NCBI RefSeq assembly: GCF_029892605.1
Contig: NZ_JARXWF010000017.1
Coordinates: 1 to 64,000 of the forward strand
Source of the DNA: Parabacteroides sp. PM6-13
Lineage (GTDB): Bacteria > Bacteroidota > Bacteroidia > Bacteroidales > Tannerellaceae
Direction: 5' to 3'
DNA: 64,000 bases
The notes beneath the pieces were generated by a model. The model ran no database searches, had not been told where the DNA came from, and was given only the letters and a program-made list of their open reading frames with translations. Within the stretch, counting starts at the first letter, position 1. Each line of letters starts with the position of its first letter. The position numbers were made by a program, and so were the translations under genes. Positions 15,946-25,861 of this stretch are shown here, one piece after another.

Positions 15946-16839
15946 ATGAGCATATCAATTAAGGGGTTAAACAAAATTTATCCTAACGGCAATCATGCAT
16001 TGAAAGATATAAACCTGGAAATACCAACCGGTATGTTTGGGCTATTGGGCCCTAACGGAGCCGGAAAATCCACGTTGATGCGAATTCTTGTTGCCCTGAT
16101 GGAACCCAGTTCGGGAGAGGTTAATGTGTTCGGGCATGACTTGTTGAAAGAGCGCCAGGAGGTTCGAAGTCTATTGGGCTACCTGCCACAGGATTTCCGT
16201 TTCTTCGCCAAATATAAAACCTACGAGTTTCTGGATTATGCCGCCCGCCTTTCGGGCATGAGTAACCGCCGCAAACGCAAAGAGGCGGTCGATGCCATGT
16301 TGGAAAGCGTCGGTTTGTTTGATGTGCGTGAGCGTTATGCCAATAAACTATCTGGGGGGATGAAACGTCGCCTGGGTATTGCGCAGGCATTGATCCATAA
16401 TCCCAAAGTTATTATCGTGGATGAGCCTACCACCGGATTGGACCCGGAGGAACGTATCCGTTTCCGCAACCTATTGACAGCCGTCAGCGAACAGGATGTA
16501 ACGATCATCCTATCGACCCATATTGTGGGGGATATCTCGAGTAGTTGTAAATGTATGGCATTGATGAACAAAGGAGAGGTGTCTTACTACGGTTCTCCGG
16601 AAGATATGCTCAAGCAGGCCGAGGGCAAGGTATGGCGCATCCAGATCAATGGCGACCAATTGCACGATGTGGACAAAAAATATCCGGTCATCTCCACCAT
16701 CCCCTCCGGTACAGGCTGGGAGGTACAGGTAGTAGCCGATGAAATAAAAGGCTATGATGCTGAACCCTTTCCGCCCAATCTGGAGCATGCCTATGTCTAT
16801 TATATGGAAAGTAAATTAAACCGGTGGACGAATGACTAA
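15946..16839 (+). CDS. ABC transporter ATP-binding protein
   Basis: A 297-residue ATPase of the ABC-2 exporter class. Walker A is GPNGAGKST (35-43), Q-loop Q82 in YLPQDF, signature LSGGMK (135-140), Walker B IIVDE (D159, E160) and switch His H192 in STHIV. A C-terminal extension of about 80 residues is shared with the ATPase domain fused to the RND pump at 29.7-30.6 kb, and the two are clearly paralogous (GMFGLLGPNGAGKSTLMRI and GLDP.ERIRFRNLL). It overlaps the next permease gene by 8 bases. I infer it energises that permease, possibly as a heterodimer with the fused domain. Confidence 0.95.
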   Translation: MSISIKGLNKIYPNGNHALKDINLEIPTGMFGLLGPNGAGKSTLMRILVALMEPSSGEVNVFGHDLLKERQEVRSLLGYLPQDFRFFAKYKTYEFLDYAARLSGMSNRRKRKEAVDAMLESVGLFDVRERYANKLSGGMKRRLGIAQALIHNPKVIIVDEPTTGLDPEERIRFRNLLTAVSEQDVTIILSTHIVGDISSSCKCMALMNKGEVSYYGSPEDMLKQAEGKVWRIQINGDQLHDVDKKYPVISTIPSGTGWEVQVVADEIKGYDAEPFPPNLEHAYVYYMESKLNRWTND

Positions 16840-19800
16840 TTTCATACATAACATAGGATCCGTATCGAAATATGAAAGCAAACTGCTGCTTAGGAGTTGG
16901 TTTTTTAAGATATTCACGATACTGGTACTCTTTATTCTTACCATCCTGAACCTGGCAGTCTTTGTGATTCCCGACAGCGGTGGCATGTGGCCGATAAAAT
17001 CCATTGCTTCCAATATTCCTTATTTCAACCTGATCATTCTCAATATGGGACAGGCGGTGATCGCGATCTTCCTGGCGTCTGACTTCTTGAAGAGAGACAA
17101 GAAGCTCGATACTTCGGAGGTCTTTTATGTACGCCCACTCAGCAACGCGGAATATGTGATCGGTAAGATATGGGGCAACCTACGGGTGTTCCTATTTCTC
17201 AACCTCCTTGTTATGGGAGTGTCAATCCTGTTCTCTTTTATCGGAGGGGTCACGCCCGATTGGGGTGCTTACCTTACCTACCTCCTTTTCATCAGTATCC
17301 CCACCTTAATCTATATCATCGGTCTATCGATCTTTCTGATGTTGATCTTAGGGAATCAAGCGTTGACCTTTATTCTGCTCTTGGGATATGTAGGACTAAC
17401 GCTTTTCTATATCAACGATAAGTTCTATTATCTCTTTGATTACATGACCTTTTATCTGCCACTCGTAAAATCATCGTTTGTCGGATTCACCAACCTGGAG
17501 GCCATTCTTACGCACCGTGCCATCTACCTGTTTGCCGGTCTGGGATTTATCAGTATTACCATTTCCCTGTTTCGCCGGTTGCCAAGCTCCTCCCGAAGCC
17601 ATTATCCCTGGTTGATACTGGCTATCTGTTTATTAGGAGGCACCGGATATTTTGGCTACAGCCATGTATATTCGATTATGCAGCAAAGCGATATCCGGAA
17701 GGTCTATGTAGAGATCAACAACCGGTATGTCAACAACCCTAAAATGGTGATCGACGAATACCATATTGACGTAGAGCAACATCCGCAAACCATCTCCTCG
17801 ACAGTCACCATGCAGGCTGTTGCCTTGGAAGAGTCTTCGGTTTTCACCTTCTGCCTGAACCCCGGTCTTCAAGTCAAAGAGATCAGCGCCCATGGCAAAT
17901 CGCTTTCCTATGAGCGCGAAAAACAGATCCTATCGATAGACTTCGGACGCACACTTTCCACGGGAGAAAAAATTTCTTTACAGATCACTTATGAAGGAAC
18001 GGTAGATAACTCTTTCTGTTACCTGGATATACCGGAAGAAGATTTGCAAAAAGAAAACCGCGCTTTTCTTTTCAGTGCCGACAAAAAATATACTTTCCAG
18101 ACACCCTCTTACCTGTTGTTTACGCCGGAATCCTATTGGTATCCCCGTCCAGGCACGGCTTATAGTGATCAGAATCCCAACTGGCAACAAAACTATTTCA
18201 GTCGTTTTCAATTGCACGTTAAACCCCTGCCCGGTCTCACGCCTTTATCCCAAGGTGAAGGAGTTGCCGAAGAGGATGGCAGCTATACCTTTCATCCCGA
18301 ATACCCTGTGCAGGCTATCTCTTTGCTTGCCGGTCGTTATGAGCAAAAAAGCGTAGTGGCTCCCGACAGCATCGAATACAGCATCTGGCATTTGGAAAAA
18401 CAGGACTATTTTGTCGCCGTGTTCGATTCTATTCGTGATACCATTCCACATCTATTGATGAACTTCAAAGAGAACATGGAGCGGCAATACAAACTACAAT
18501 ACCCCTTCTCGCGTTTCTCCCTGATTGAAGTGCCGGCTCAATTTTACACCTATCCGCATGCCTGGTCGGAAGCTCAGGAGACCATTCATCCGGAGATGAT
18601 CCTCATGGTGGAAAACAACTGGAAAGATGAAAACTTCGATCTCAAAAAGCGGGCAGACCGACAGAAACAATGGGCAAAAAGACGTGGTCAGGAGATCAAC
18701 GACGAAGAGGCACAGATACGTACACTGAATGATGTACTTTACTCTTTTTCGCGGGCAGAAGGCAATTACAACTACCAATCCAGCGGACGAGGTGAGATGA
18801 ATATTACCTCGGAAGCCAATCCCTATTTCATCTTCCCATTGTTATATAACTTCCGGTATAATATCTATTCACCGGAATGGCCGATTGCCAACCGCCTGGT
18901 GGAGCTTTACCTACAAAACAAATCCGACAATTCGGGATGGGAGCGTGAAGTGAATGGTATCAGCAACAATGAGAAGGCCAATCTATTGATGGAAAAGTTA
19001 TCGTTTCGCGAATTGCTTTCCGACAAAGAGCACCGTGATCTGATGAGTAGCGTGATCGGCTTAAAGGCAAACCGACTGTTTGCCCCGGCAGAAATCAACA
19101 TCGGGATAGCCGCATTCCGAGACTCGCTCTATGCCTTCCTCGACAGGAACAACTTCAATAACATCCAGTTTGAATCCATGCTCGATACGTTGGAGCAGAT
19201 AAGCGGGGCCTCTATTTCGCCGCATATCGCGACCTGGGACAAACCCACTTCGCTCCCAGTGTTTACGATTGTGCCGGCCGATATTGCCAAATATACTCAC
19301 CGTGGACAAGAGACCTTTGTGATGAACATACTCGTCAGCAACAACTCCGACCAGGAAGGGATTATCCACCTCGACATACAGGACAACAGCCGTATGATGG
19401 AAAATCGGGATCCGCGGACTAACCGGAAAGTATGGCTTGCCCCCCGACAGACCAAAGAATTGGTATCGGTCTGGGAAGAGGCACCCCGCAATGTAACGAT
19501 CCATACGATGATATCCGGGAATCTGCCGAACAGCATGACGCAACCGATCAATAATATCCGTCAGGAACGAGGCGTCTCAATGGCACAAGAGGGCGATTAC
19601 ATCCTGGAAGGCGGCATCCCCGAGACATGGGGCGAAGTGATTGTCGACAATGAAGATAGTACGTTGTTCAGCCTATCGGAACCTGAACGGGTTGGTTGGC
19701 TCACCCAATGGCTCGACAAGCAAGAGGAGACCTCCTTCAAATATGTAGGTGTCTCCTGGTGGCGCCCGGCTTATCAATGGACTGCTACAACGAATGCCGG

Positions 19801-20149
19801 CTATTACGGAAAATATATCCGATCGGCTTATGTTATAAAAAATGGTAATGGAAGTCAGACAGCCACGTGGAAAGTACCCGTTCCGTCGGAAGGACATTAC
19901 GAGCTCTATTACTATGTGTATCGAAATGAGGATGTACGTCGTGGCCGTGGTGGCGACGGAGAATATCACTTCAAGATCGATTACGACGGAGAGATGGAAG
20001 ATGCCTACCTCAACCTGCGACGTGCAAACGATGGATGGGAACAGATTGGCACCTATTATATTGCCTCCGACACATTGCGTGTCACCTTGACAAACGAAAG
20101 TCGCTTGCGTAGCGTAGCGGCCGATGCAGTAAAAATTGTAAAACGATAA
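16832..20149 (+). CDS. ABC-2 permease with large periplasmic M1-like and golvesin-like domains
   Basis: A 1105-residue protein. About seven helices lie in residues 20-275 (first KIFTILVLFILTILNLAVFVI, last YPWLILAICLLGGTGYFGY), which puts the remaining 830 residues in the periplasm. Residues about 285-720 resemble the M1 aminopeptidase part of ABC-2 permease/peptidase fusions, but no HExxH zinc motif is present anywhere, so peptidase activity is unlikely. Residues about 960-1105 resemble the golvesin C-terminal domain (NAGYYGKYIRSAY, TATWKVPVPSEGHYELYYYV, SVAADAVKIV). Full-length relatives have two membrane halves; this has one. It overlaps the ATPase gene and is inferred to be one half of a hetero-exporter. 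Confidence 0.85.
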   Translation: MTNFIHNIGSVSKYESKLLLRSWFFKIFTILVLFILTILNLAVFVIPDSGGMWPIKSIASNIPYFNLIILNMGQAVIAIFLASDFLKRDKKLDTSEVFYVRPLSNAEYVIGKIWGNLRVFLFLNLLVMGVSILFSFIGGVTPDWGAYLTYLLFISIPTLIYIIGLSIFLMLILGNQALTFILLLGYVGLTLFYINDKFYYLFDYMTFYLPLVKSSFVGFTNLEAILTHRAIYLFAGLGFISITISLFRRLPSSSRSHYPWLILAICLLGGTGYFGYSHVYSIMQQSDIRKVYVEINNRYVNNPKMVIDEYHIDVEQHPQTISSTVTMQAVALEESSVFTFCLNPGLQVKEISAHGKSLSYEREKQILSIDFGRTLSTGEKISLQITYEGTVDNSFCYLDIPEEDLQKENRAFLFSADKKYTFQTPSYLLFTPESYWYPRPGTAYSDQNPNWQQNYFSRFQLHVKPLPGLTPLSQGEGVAEEDGSYTFHPEYPVQAISLLAGRYEQKSVVAPDSIEYSIWHLEKQDYFVAVFDSIRDTIPHLLMNFKENMERQYKLQYPFSRFSLIEVPAQFYTYPHAWSEAQETIHPEMILMVENNWKDENFDLKKRADRQKQWAKRRGQEINDEEAQIRTLNDVLYSFSRAEGNYNYQSSGRGEMNITSEANPYFIFPLLYNFRYNIYSPEWPIANRLVELYLQNKSDNSGWEREVNGISNNEKANLLMEKLSFRELLSDKEHRDLMSSVIGLKANRLFAPAEINIGIAAFRDSLYAFLDRNNFNNIQFESMLDTLEQISGASISPHIATWDKPTSLPVFTIVPADIAKYTHRGQETFVMNILVSNNSDQEGIIHLDIQDNSRMMENRDPRTNRKVWLAPRQTKELVSVWEEAPRNVTIHTMISGNLPNSMTQPINNIRQERGVSMAQEGDYILEGGIPETWGEVIVDNEDSTLFSLSEPERVGWLTQWLDKQEETSFKYVGVSWWRPAYQWTATTNAGYYGKYIRSAYVIKNGNGSQTATWKVPVPSEGHYELYYYVYRNEDVRRGRGGDGEYHFKIDYDGEMEDAYLNLRRANDGWEQIGTYYIASDTLRVTLTNESRLRSVAADAVKIVKR

Positions 20150-20169
20150 TTTAATTAACTGATTCTATT

Positions 20170-21660
20170 ATGAATAGAAAGTTTTCATATAAGGTAGTCC
20201 TACTGTCGCTTTTTCTGATAGGATTTGCATGGGAAGGAAAAAGCCAGTTTATGCTAACGATTGAGGATGCCTTAAATCTGGCAGAAGAACAGAATCCATC
20301 CTTGCGAGATTCACGCATGGAGCTGGAGCGATACCAGCAAAACCTGATTGCGCAACGCGCCTCGTTGAAGTCACGCTTTTCGTTGAATCTCAATCCGGTC
20401 AACTACCAACGGAACCGTCAGTTCGAAACACGTCTTTCCCAATGGTACACCAATGAATCCTTTTCTACCGGAGGAACTTTCCAGGTCGATCAACCGATTC
20501 TTCTGACCGACGGGGTGATCTCGCTGGTGAATAGCTTCGAGTGGAGAGACAGTAAGTCGACTAACCTGGAAGGGCTGGAGACCAGCAACCGTGCTTTCCA
20601 GAACTACCTGTATCTGCAATTAGCTCAACCCATTTTCACCTACAACACGCGTAAGATGGCGTTGAAAGAGATTGAATTGTCGTATGAGAACGCGCATATC
20701 AATTACGCATTGGAGAGATTAAGAGCGGAGCTGAGCATCACACGCCAATTCTATAGCGTCTATTCAGCTCAGAGTAACCTGGAGATAAGCCGGGATGAAA
20801 TGGAAAATGCACAGCAGAGTTTTGACCACATAAAAAATAAGGTAGAAGCGGATCTATCGGCACGCGATGAGCTGTTTCAGGCCGAACTGAACCTGGCCAC
20901 GGCTAAGTCAAATGTAGAATCCCAAATCACCACGTTGGAAAACGAAAGGGATCAATTGAAAAAGATCTTAGGCATTCCATTGCATGAGAATGTGATTGTG
21001 GTAACAGAGGTCACCATACATCCGGTTGACATCAACCTGGATCAGGCCATACAAAGCGGGCTCTCCTCGCGCCTGGAATTGCGCCAGCGGGAGATGGAAT
21101 CCGAAAGATTGGATTTTGAAATGATACGCACCAAAGCGGACAATGAGTTCAAAGGAGACATCCGCCTGTCCATTGGTTTGACAGGAGATAATCCAGCCTT
21201 CAAAAACATATACGACAATCCGACACAGAGCCCACGGGTATCGGTATCTTTTTCGGTTCCAATCTTTGACTGGGGCGAAAAGAAAGCACGTATAAAAGCG
21301 CAGAAGATCGCACAACAAATACACGAATATCAAACGCAAGATCAAGAGATCGATATTGAGTTAGAAATTCGTCAGGCCTGGCGTCAGTTGGAAAACTACC
21401 GTACCCAGATCAGCATTGCCGAGCAGAATGTAAAAAACGCGCAGCTGACCTATGACCTCAACCTCACACGCTACCGCGAAGGGGATATCACCGGGATGGA
21501 GATGAATCAATTCCAGACACAGCTTTCCAACAAAAAGAGTTCACACACACAAGCATTGATCAATTATAAAGTACAACTGCTCAATATGAAGATATTATCA
21601 CTGTATGACTTCGAAAAGCGTACACCGATAGTTCCTCTAAATGATTCAAACGAAAAATAA
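20170..21660 (+). CDS. TolC-family outer-membrane efflux protein
   Basis: A 496-residue outer-membrane channel subunit with signal peptide (VVLLSLFLIGFAWEGKSQ) and two TolC repeats. LTIEDALNLAEEQNPSLRDSRMELE opens the first, and long coiled-coil helices occupy about 180-260 and 380-460. The barrel segments contain RVSVSFSVPIFDWGEKKARI. It forms the exit duct for the adaptor and pump encoded next. The gene starts 20 bases after the permease stop and ends 8 before the adaptor, so it is inside the operon. Confidence 0.93.
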   Translation: MNRKFSYKVVLLSLFLIGFAWEGKSQFMLTIEDALNLAEEQNPSLRDSRMELERYQQNLIAQRASLKSRFSLNLNPVNYQRNRQFETRLSQWYTNESFSTGGTFQVDQPILLTDGVISLVNSFEWRDSKSTNLEGLETSNRAFQNYLYLQLAQPIFTYNTRKMALKEIELSYENAHINYALERLRAELSITRQFYSVYSAQSNLEISRDEMENAQQSFDHIKNKVEADLSARDELFQAELNLATAKSNVESQITTLENERDQLKKILGIPLHENVIVVTEVTIHPVDINLDQAIQSGLSSRLELRQREMESERLDFEMIRTKADNEFKGDIRLSIGLTGDNPAFKNIYDNPTQSPRVSVSFSVPIFDWGEKKARIKAQKIAQQIHEYQTQDQEIDIELEIRQAWRQLENYRTQISIAEQNVKNAQLTYDLNLTRYREGDITGMEMNQFQTQLSNKKSSHTQALINYKVQLLNMKILSLYDFEKRTPIVPLNDSNEK

Positions 21661-21668
21661 TAGAAGCC

Positions 21669-22733
21669 ATGAAATATAACAAACAAACCATTGCAGCTTT
21701 TTCCCTGACGCTTCTGATGCTGACGACAGGATGTGGTAATCAACAGCCAAGTTCACAAAGCGATATAGCCACCCCTGTATCGGTGACGGAATTGAAAAAA
21801 GGCTCTATCAGTAAGTTGATCAATACCACCGGGACAGCCTTGCCAACCTACGGGGTTGAATTGAATTCGGAGATGAGCGGAGCTTACCAGCTGATGAATA
21901 ACCCGCGCACCGGACGCCCTCTTAAACTGGGAGATCGTGTAACGAAAGGACAGACTATTATCCGATTATCCGATCAGGAATATGAGAACGGCATCGCGCT
22001 CGACTCAAAAGAGTTAAGCCTGGAAATCGCCGTACAGGAACAAAGTAAGCAAACAGCCTTATATGAAAAAGGAGGCGTAACACTAAGTGAAATGCGCAAT
22101 ACGGAGGTGCGGGTAACCAATGCGCGCTACGACGTAGAGAACGCCAAATTGAGCCTTGCCAAGATGGAGATCAAAGCACCTTTTGACGGGGTGATCGTGA
22201 ACCTGCCACATTATACACCCAATGTCAAGGTAGATCAGGGACAACCCATGGTGGGCATCATGTCCTACGACAAAATGTATATGGACATCAACCTGCCGGA
22301 AAGCGCCATCAGCTATGTTGAGCCCAACCAGCCGGTGTTTATCACCCACTATACCCTTCCGGAAGATACGCTAAAAGGGGTAATCAGTGAACTATCACCG
22401 GCTATCAGCACCGAAACGCGTACCTTCAAAGGTAAACTGTTGATAGAGAACAAAGACCTCTTGTTGCGTCCGGGTATGTTCGTGAAGGCGGATATCGTGG
22501 TTGACAAGGCAGAGAGCTCGATCATCATACCAAAAGAGGTGATACAGAGCAACCGTCGTCGTAAATATGTCTATATCGTGGAAAGAAACACCGCCATTCT
22601 GCGGAATATAACCACCGGGCTGGAAGACGAAAACAACGTAGAGGTACTTGAAGGATTGAACGAAAACGACAATCTGGTCATCCGTGGCTACGAGACATTG
22701 AGAGAAAACAGCAAAGTGAAAGTACAACGATAA
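21669..22733 (+). CDS. RND efflux periplasmic adaptor lipoprotein
   Basis: A 354-residue membrane-fusion protein with lipobox LMLTTGC (C22). The lipoyl halves are split around a short helical hairpin: GDRVTKGQTIIRLSDQEYENG before, and MEIKAPFDGVIVNLPHYTPNVKVDQGQPMVGI after. The beta-barrel and membrane-proximal parts end VEVLEGLNENDNLVIRGYETLRENSKV. It is the only adaptor in the operon, so it must serve whichever of the two RND pumps and ABC parts assemble with the TolC protein. Confidence 0.93.
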   Translation: MKYNKQTIAAFSLTLLMLTTGCGNQQPSSQSDIATPVSVTELKKGSISKLINTTGTALPTYGVELNSEMSGAYQLMNNPRTGRPLKLGDRVTKGQTIIRLSDQEYENGIALDSKELSLEIAVQEQSKQTALYEKGGVTLSEMRNTEVRVTNARYDVENAKLSLAKMEIKAPFDGVIVNLPHYTPNVKVDQGQPMVGIMSYDKMYMDINLPESAISYVEPNQPVFITHYTLPEDTLKGVISELSPAISTETRTFKGKLLIENKDLLLRPGMFVKADIVVDKAESSIIIPKEVIQSNRRRKYVYIVERNTAILRNITTGLEDENNVEVLEGLNENDNLVIRGYETLRENSKVKVQR

Positions 22734-22763
22734 GGGCAATGCCTTACCGAACAACTATCTGAT

Positions 22764-25700
22764 ATGAGAAACATTGTCAAATTCGCAGTCAACAATCCGG
22801 TGACGATCACCATGGTCGTCTTGGCGGTCTTGCTGCTCGGTAAGATATCTTACGACCAGCTGAGTGTTGACCTGCTACCCGACCTGAACAACCCGCGTCT
22901 CTTTATCGAGATAAAAGCGGGCGAAAGACCTCCGGAAGAGATCGAAAAGCAATTTGTGCGCAACATAGAATCGATGGCTATCCGGCAGAGCGATGTGACG
23001 GAGGTATCGTCGGTGATCAAAGCCGGCTCGGCACGCATTACCGTGGAATATTCCTGGTCGAAAGATATGGACGAAGCCTTCCTGGATCTGCAAAAGGCCA
23101 TGAACCCGTTTGCGCAAAACAGAGATATCGAAGAGTTGAAGATCACGCAACACGACCCGAACCAGTCACCGGTGATTCTGATAGGCATGTCACACCAGAG
23201 CATTACCGACATGGCAGAGCTGCGGAAAGTGGCCGAAAGCTATATCCGTAACGAGCTTATCCGCCTGGAAGGAGTGGCCGAAGTATCTTTGTCGGGTGAA
23301 GAGATTAATACGCTTACCATCGAAACGGATCCCTACCGTCTGGCAGCCTTTAACCTGACGATTGATGATATTGCCTCACGCATAGAGACCAATAATCAAA
23401 GTGTTTCAGGAGGACGAGTAAGCGAATTGGGATTACAATACTTGGTAAAAAGTGCCAGTATGTTTACCTCCGAAGCAGACTTCGAGAACCTCATCGTAGG
23501 ATATCGTCCGACCACGGCACAACAAAACGCTACTGCAACTACCACCAACAGTGTGGGAAATGCCCCGATCTACCTGCGGGAAGTGGCCAGTGTCCGCTTT
23601 CAGAATGCTCGTCCGGAAAACATCGTTCGCATCAATGGCGAACGCAGCATCGGACTCTCTATCTACAAAGAGATGCGTTTCAATACGGTGCGCGTGGTAG
23701 ATCAGGTAACCAAACAGCTGGCTGTTATCGAACATGCGTTGCCGGGTTATCAGTTCCGTGTGATCACCAATCAGGGAACGTTCATCAAACAGGCGATCGA
23801 CGAGGTAAAAGAGAGTGCGATCCTTGGTGTTATATTGGCGGTTATTGTGCTTTTTGTGTTCCTGCGTCGCGTGGGCACAACACTGATTGTGAGTATCGCC
23901 ATACCTATTTCTATTGTTGCCACCTTCAATCTGATGTTCTTCAACGGGCTTACGCTCAACATCATGACATTGGGAGGATTGGCCTTGGGGGCAGGGATGT
24001 TGATTGATAATGCCATTGTCGTCATCGAAAGTATATTCCGAAACCAGGAAAAAGGTGTCGACAGCAAAGAGGCTGCCATTACCGGCACCTCGGAAGTGGC
24101 TGGAGCTGTTTTTGCCTCTACATTGACCACCATCGTTGTGTTCCTGCCTATTGTCTATCTGCAAGGAGCAACAGGTGAGCTATTCAAGGATCAGGCTTGG
24201 ACCGTTTCTTTCTCACTATTGTCATCGCTACTGGTCGCCGTCCTGGTGATCCCTATGCTTTACTACTGGACAGCCAAACGCAAAAAAGAAAGTGTACAAG
24301 AGGTGAAAGCCATTGGTATGAAGTGGTACTCTCCTCTCCTACGCAACTTATTGGGACATCGCTGGCTGGTGGTAGGCATCGCCGCTTTGATCATTGTGGG
24401 CACCGGACTGCTTCTGCCTTTTATCGGCACGGAATTTATGCCACGCGCAGAGAGCAAAGCCTTTACCATCAACATAAAAATGGCGGAAGGCACCCAACTG
24501 GAGCGTACCTCAGCCGCTGTGGCAAACCTGGAAGAGCTGTTGCAAACCATTACAGAAGACCCGGGGTTAGCACTTTATAGCCATATCGGAACGGGAAGCG
24601 GCTCAGAGAATGCCGTGTTTGAAGGTGAGAATACGGCCATGATAAAGGTTATTTTGTCGCCTGAATGCAAATTCTCAACCGAAACAATCATTGCCCAGTT
24701 TATACAAACAGCAGAGAATCCCGACGGATTGGAGCTGACGATCGGACAGGACGAGAACTCACTCAGCAGCTTATTAGGCGGCGAAAGTGCCCCTATCGTC
24801 GTGGAGGTGAAGGGAGAGGAATTGGAAGAAATAGCCGACATCACCGAAGAGGTAAAAGAACGTATGCTTCAGGTAGACGGGCTTTACAACGTTATGTCGT
24901 CGATCGAAGACGGTGCTCCGGAGATCACGATCTCTATCGATCGTACGATTGCGGGGATCTACAACCTGAGTGTATCAACCGTGATCGAACAAATACGTCA
25001 ACAACTCAGTGGGCGGGAAGCAGGACAAATGGAATACCGCGGTGAGATGCGCGATATCGTCATCAAACTGCCGGATATAGGCCTGCGTGAGTTAAGCAAC
25101 CTGCTTGTAAAAAACGGTGACAGAGAGTTCCGTTTGCAGGAGATTGCCACGTTGGAACAGACACAGGCTCCCAAAGAGATATTCCGTCGCAACCAGCATC
25201 GCATCAGCAAAGTAACAGCGAATATGGAAAGTGCCTATTCCCTGGATAAGATGGCGCAAAACATCAGAAGCAACTTAAGCGATATTGAACTGCCACTGAA
25301 CTACACCGTCACCGTCACCGGTGAGGAAGAGAAACGCCAGGAATCTATGCGAAGCCTGCTGTTTGCTCTTATCCTGTCGGTTATCCTGGTGTATATGGTA
25401 TTGGCCTCTCAGTTTGAGTCCTTGCTCCATCCGTTCACCATTCTGTTGACTATTCCCCTGGCAGTGGTAGGTGCTATCCTATTGTTCTTCCTGACCGGAA
25501 CAACAATCAATATGATGGGCTTTATCGGTATTGTGATGTTGGTGGGTATAGCCGTAAACAACTCCATTATCCTTGTCGACCGAATCAACCAATTGAAACT
25601 GCAGGGCATGGAGCTGACAGAAGCCATCGTGGAAGCCGGGCAACAACGTATACGTCCTATCATCATGACCAGTCTGACCACGATTCTGGCTTTGCTGCCG

Positions 25701-25859
25701 ATGACCTTCAGCTTTGGTGAGGGCAGCTCACTGCGTACGCCGATGGCTATCGCCGTGGTAGGCGGTCTGATCACATCCACCCTCATGAGCTTAATGGTCA
25801 TACCGTGCGTATATTATCTGTTGGAGAAGATGAAAAGAAGCCTATTAAAGAAAGACTAA
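22764..25859 (+). CDS. RND efflux permease (HAE1/AcrB type)
   Basis: A 1031-residue proton-driven pump. TM1 is ITMVVLAVLLLGKISYDQL, the first periplasmic porter loop follows, TM4 carries GGLALGAGMLIDNAIVVIESIF (one Asp, the second position Asn), and the second half has TM10 with MLVGIAVNNSIILVDRINQL and RPIIMTSLTTILALLPMTF. Length is normal for the family. It lies 2 bases before the next RND gene, so two different RND subunits are made together, as in heteromeric MdtBC. Whether they form mixed trimers is inference. Confidence 0.95.
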   Translation: MRNIVKFAVNNPVTITMVVLAVLLLGKISYDQLSVDLLPDLNNPRLFIEIKAGERPPEEIEKQFVRNIESMAIRQSDVTEVSSVIKAGSARITVEYSWSKDMDEAFLDLQKAMNPFAQNRDIEELKITQHDPNQSPVILIGMSHQSITDMAELRKVAESYIRNELIRLEGVAEVSLSGEEINTLTIETDPYRLAAFNLTIDDIASRIETNNQSVSGGRVSELGLQYLVKSASMFTSEADFENLIVGYRPTTAQQNATATTTNSVGNAPIYLREVASVRFQNARPENIVRINGERSIGLSIYKEMRFNTVRVVDQVTKQLAVIEHALPGYQFRVITNQGTFIKQAIDEVKESAILGVILAVIVLFVFLRRVGTTLIVSIAIPISIVATFNLMFFNGLTLNIMTLGGLALGAGMLIDNAIVVIESIFRNQEKGVDSKEAAITGTSEVAGAVFASTLTTIVVFLPIVYLQGATGELFKDQAWTVSFSLLSSLLVAVLVIPMLYYWTAKRKKESVQEVKAIGMKWYSPLLRNLLGHRWLVVGIAALIIVGTGLLLPFIGTEFMPRAESKAFTINIKMAEGTQLERTSAAVANLEELLQTITEDPGLALYSHIGTGSGSENAVFEGENTAMIKVILSPECKFSTETIIAQFIQTAENPDGLELTIGQDENSLSSLLGGESAPIVVEVKGEELEEIADITEEVKERMLQVDGLYNVMSSIEDGAPEITISIDRTIAGIYNLSVSTVIEQIRQQLSGREAGQMEYRGEMRDIVIKLPDIGLRELSNLLVKNGDREFRLQEIATLEQTQAPKEIFRRNQHRISKVTANMESAYSLDKMAQNIRSNLSDIELPLNYTVTVTGEEEKRQESMRSLLFALILSVILVYMVLASQFESLLHPFTILLTIPLAVVGAILLFFLTGTTINMMGFIGIVMLVGIAVNNSIILVDRINQLKLQGMELTEAIVEAGQQRIRPIIMTSLTTILALLPMTFSFGEGSSLRTPMAIAVVGGLITSTLMSLMVIPCVYYLLEKMKRSLLKKD

Positions 25860-25861
25860 GC

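Noticed and set aside
16832-20149. Active M1 aminopeptidase in the permease
   Set aside because: No HExxH motif is present; the region with YPHAWSEAQETIHPE lacks the zinc-binding pattern.
25805-25861. Longer N-terminus of the RND-ABC protein starting at 25805
   Set aside because: It would overlap the end of the preceding RND gene by 55 bases and adds no membrane or signal sequence; the ATG at 25862 starts directly before TM1.
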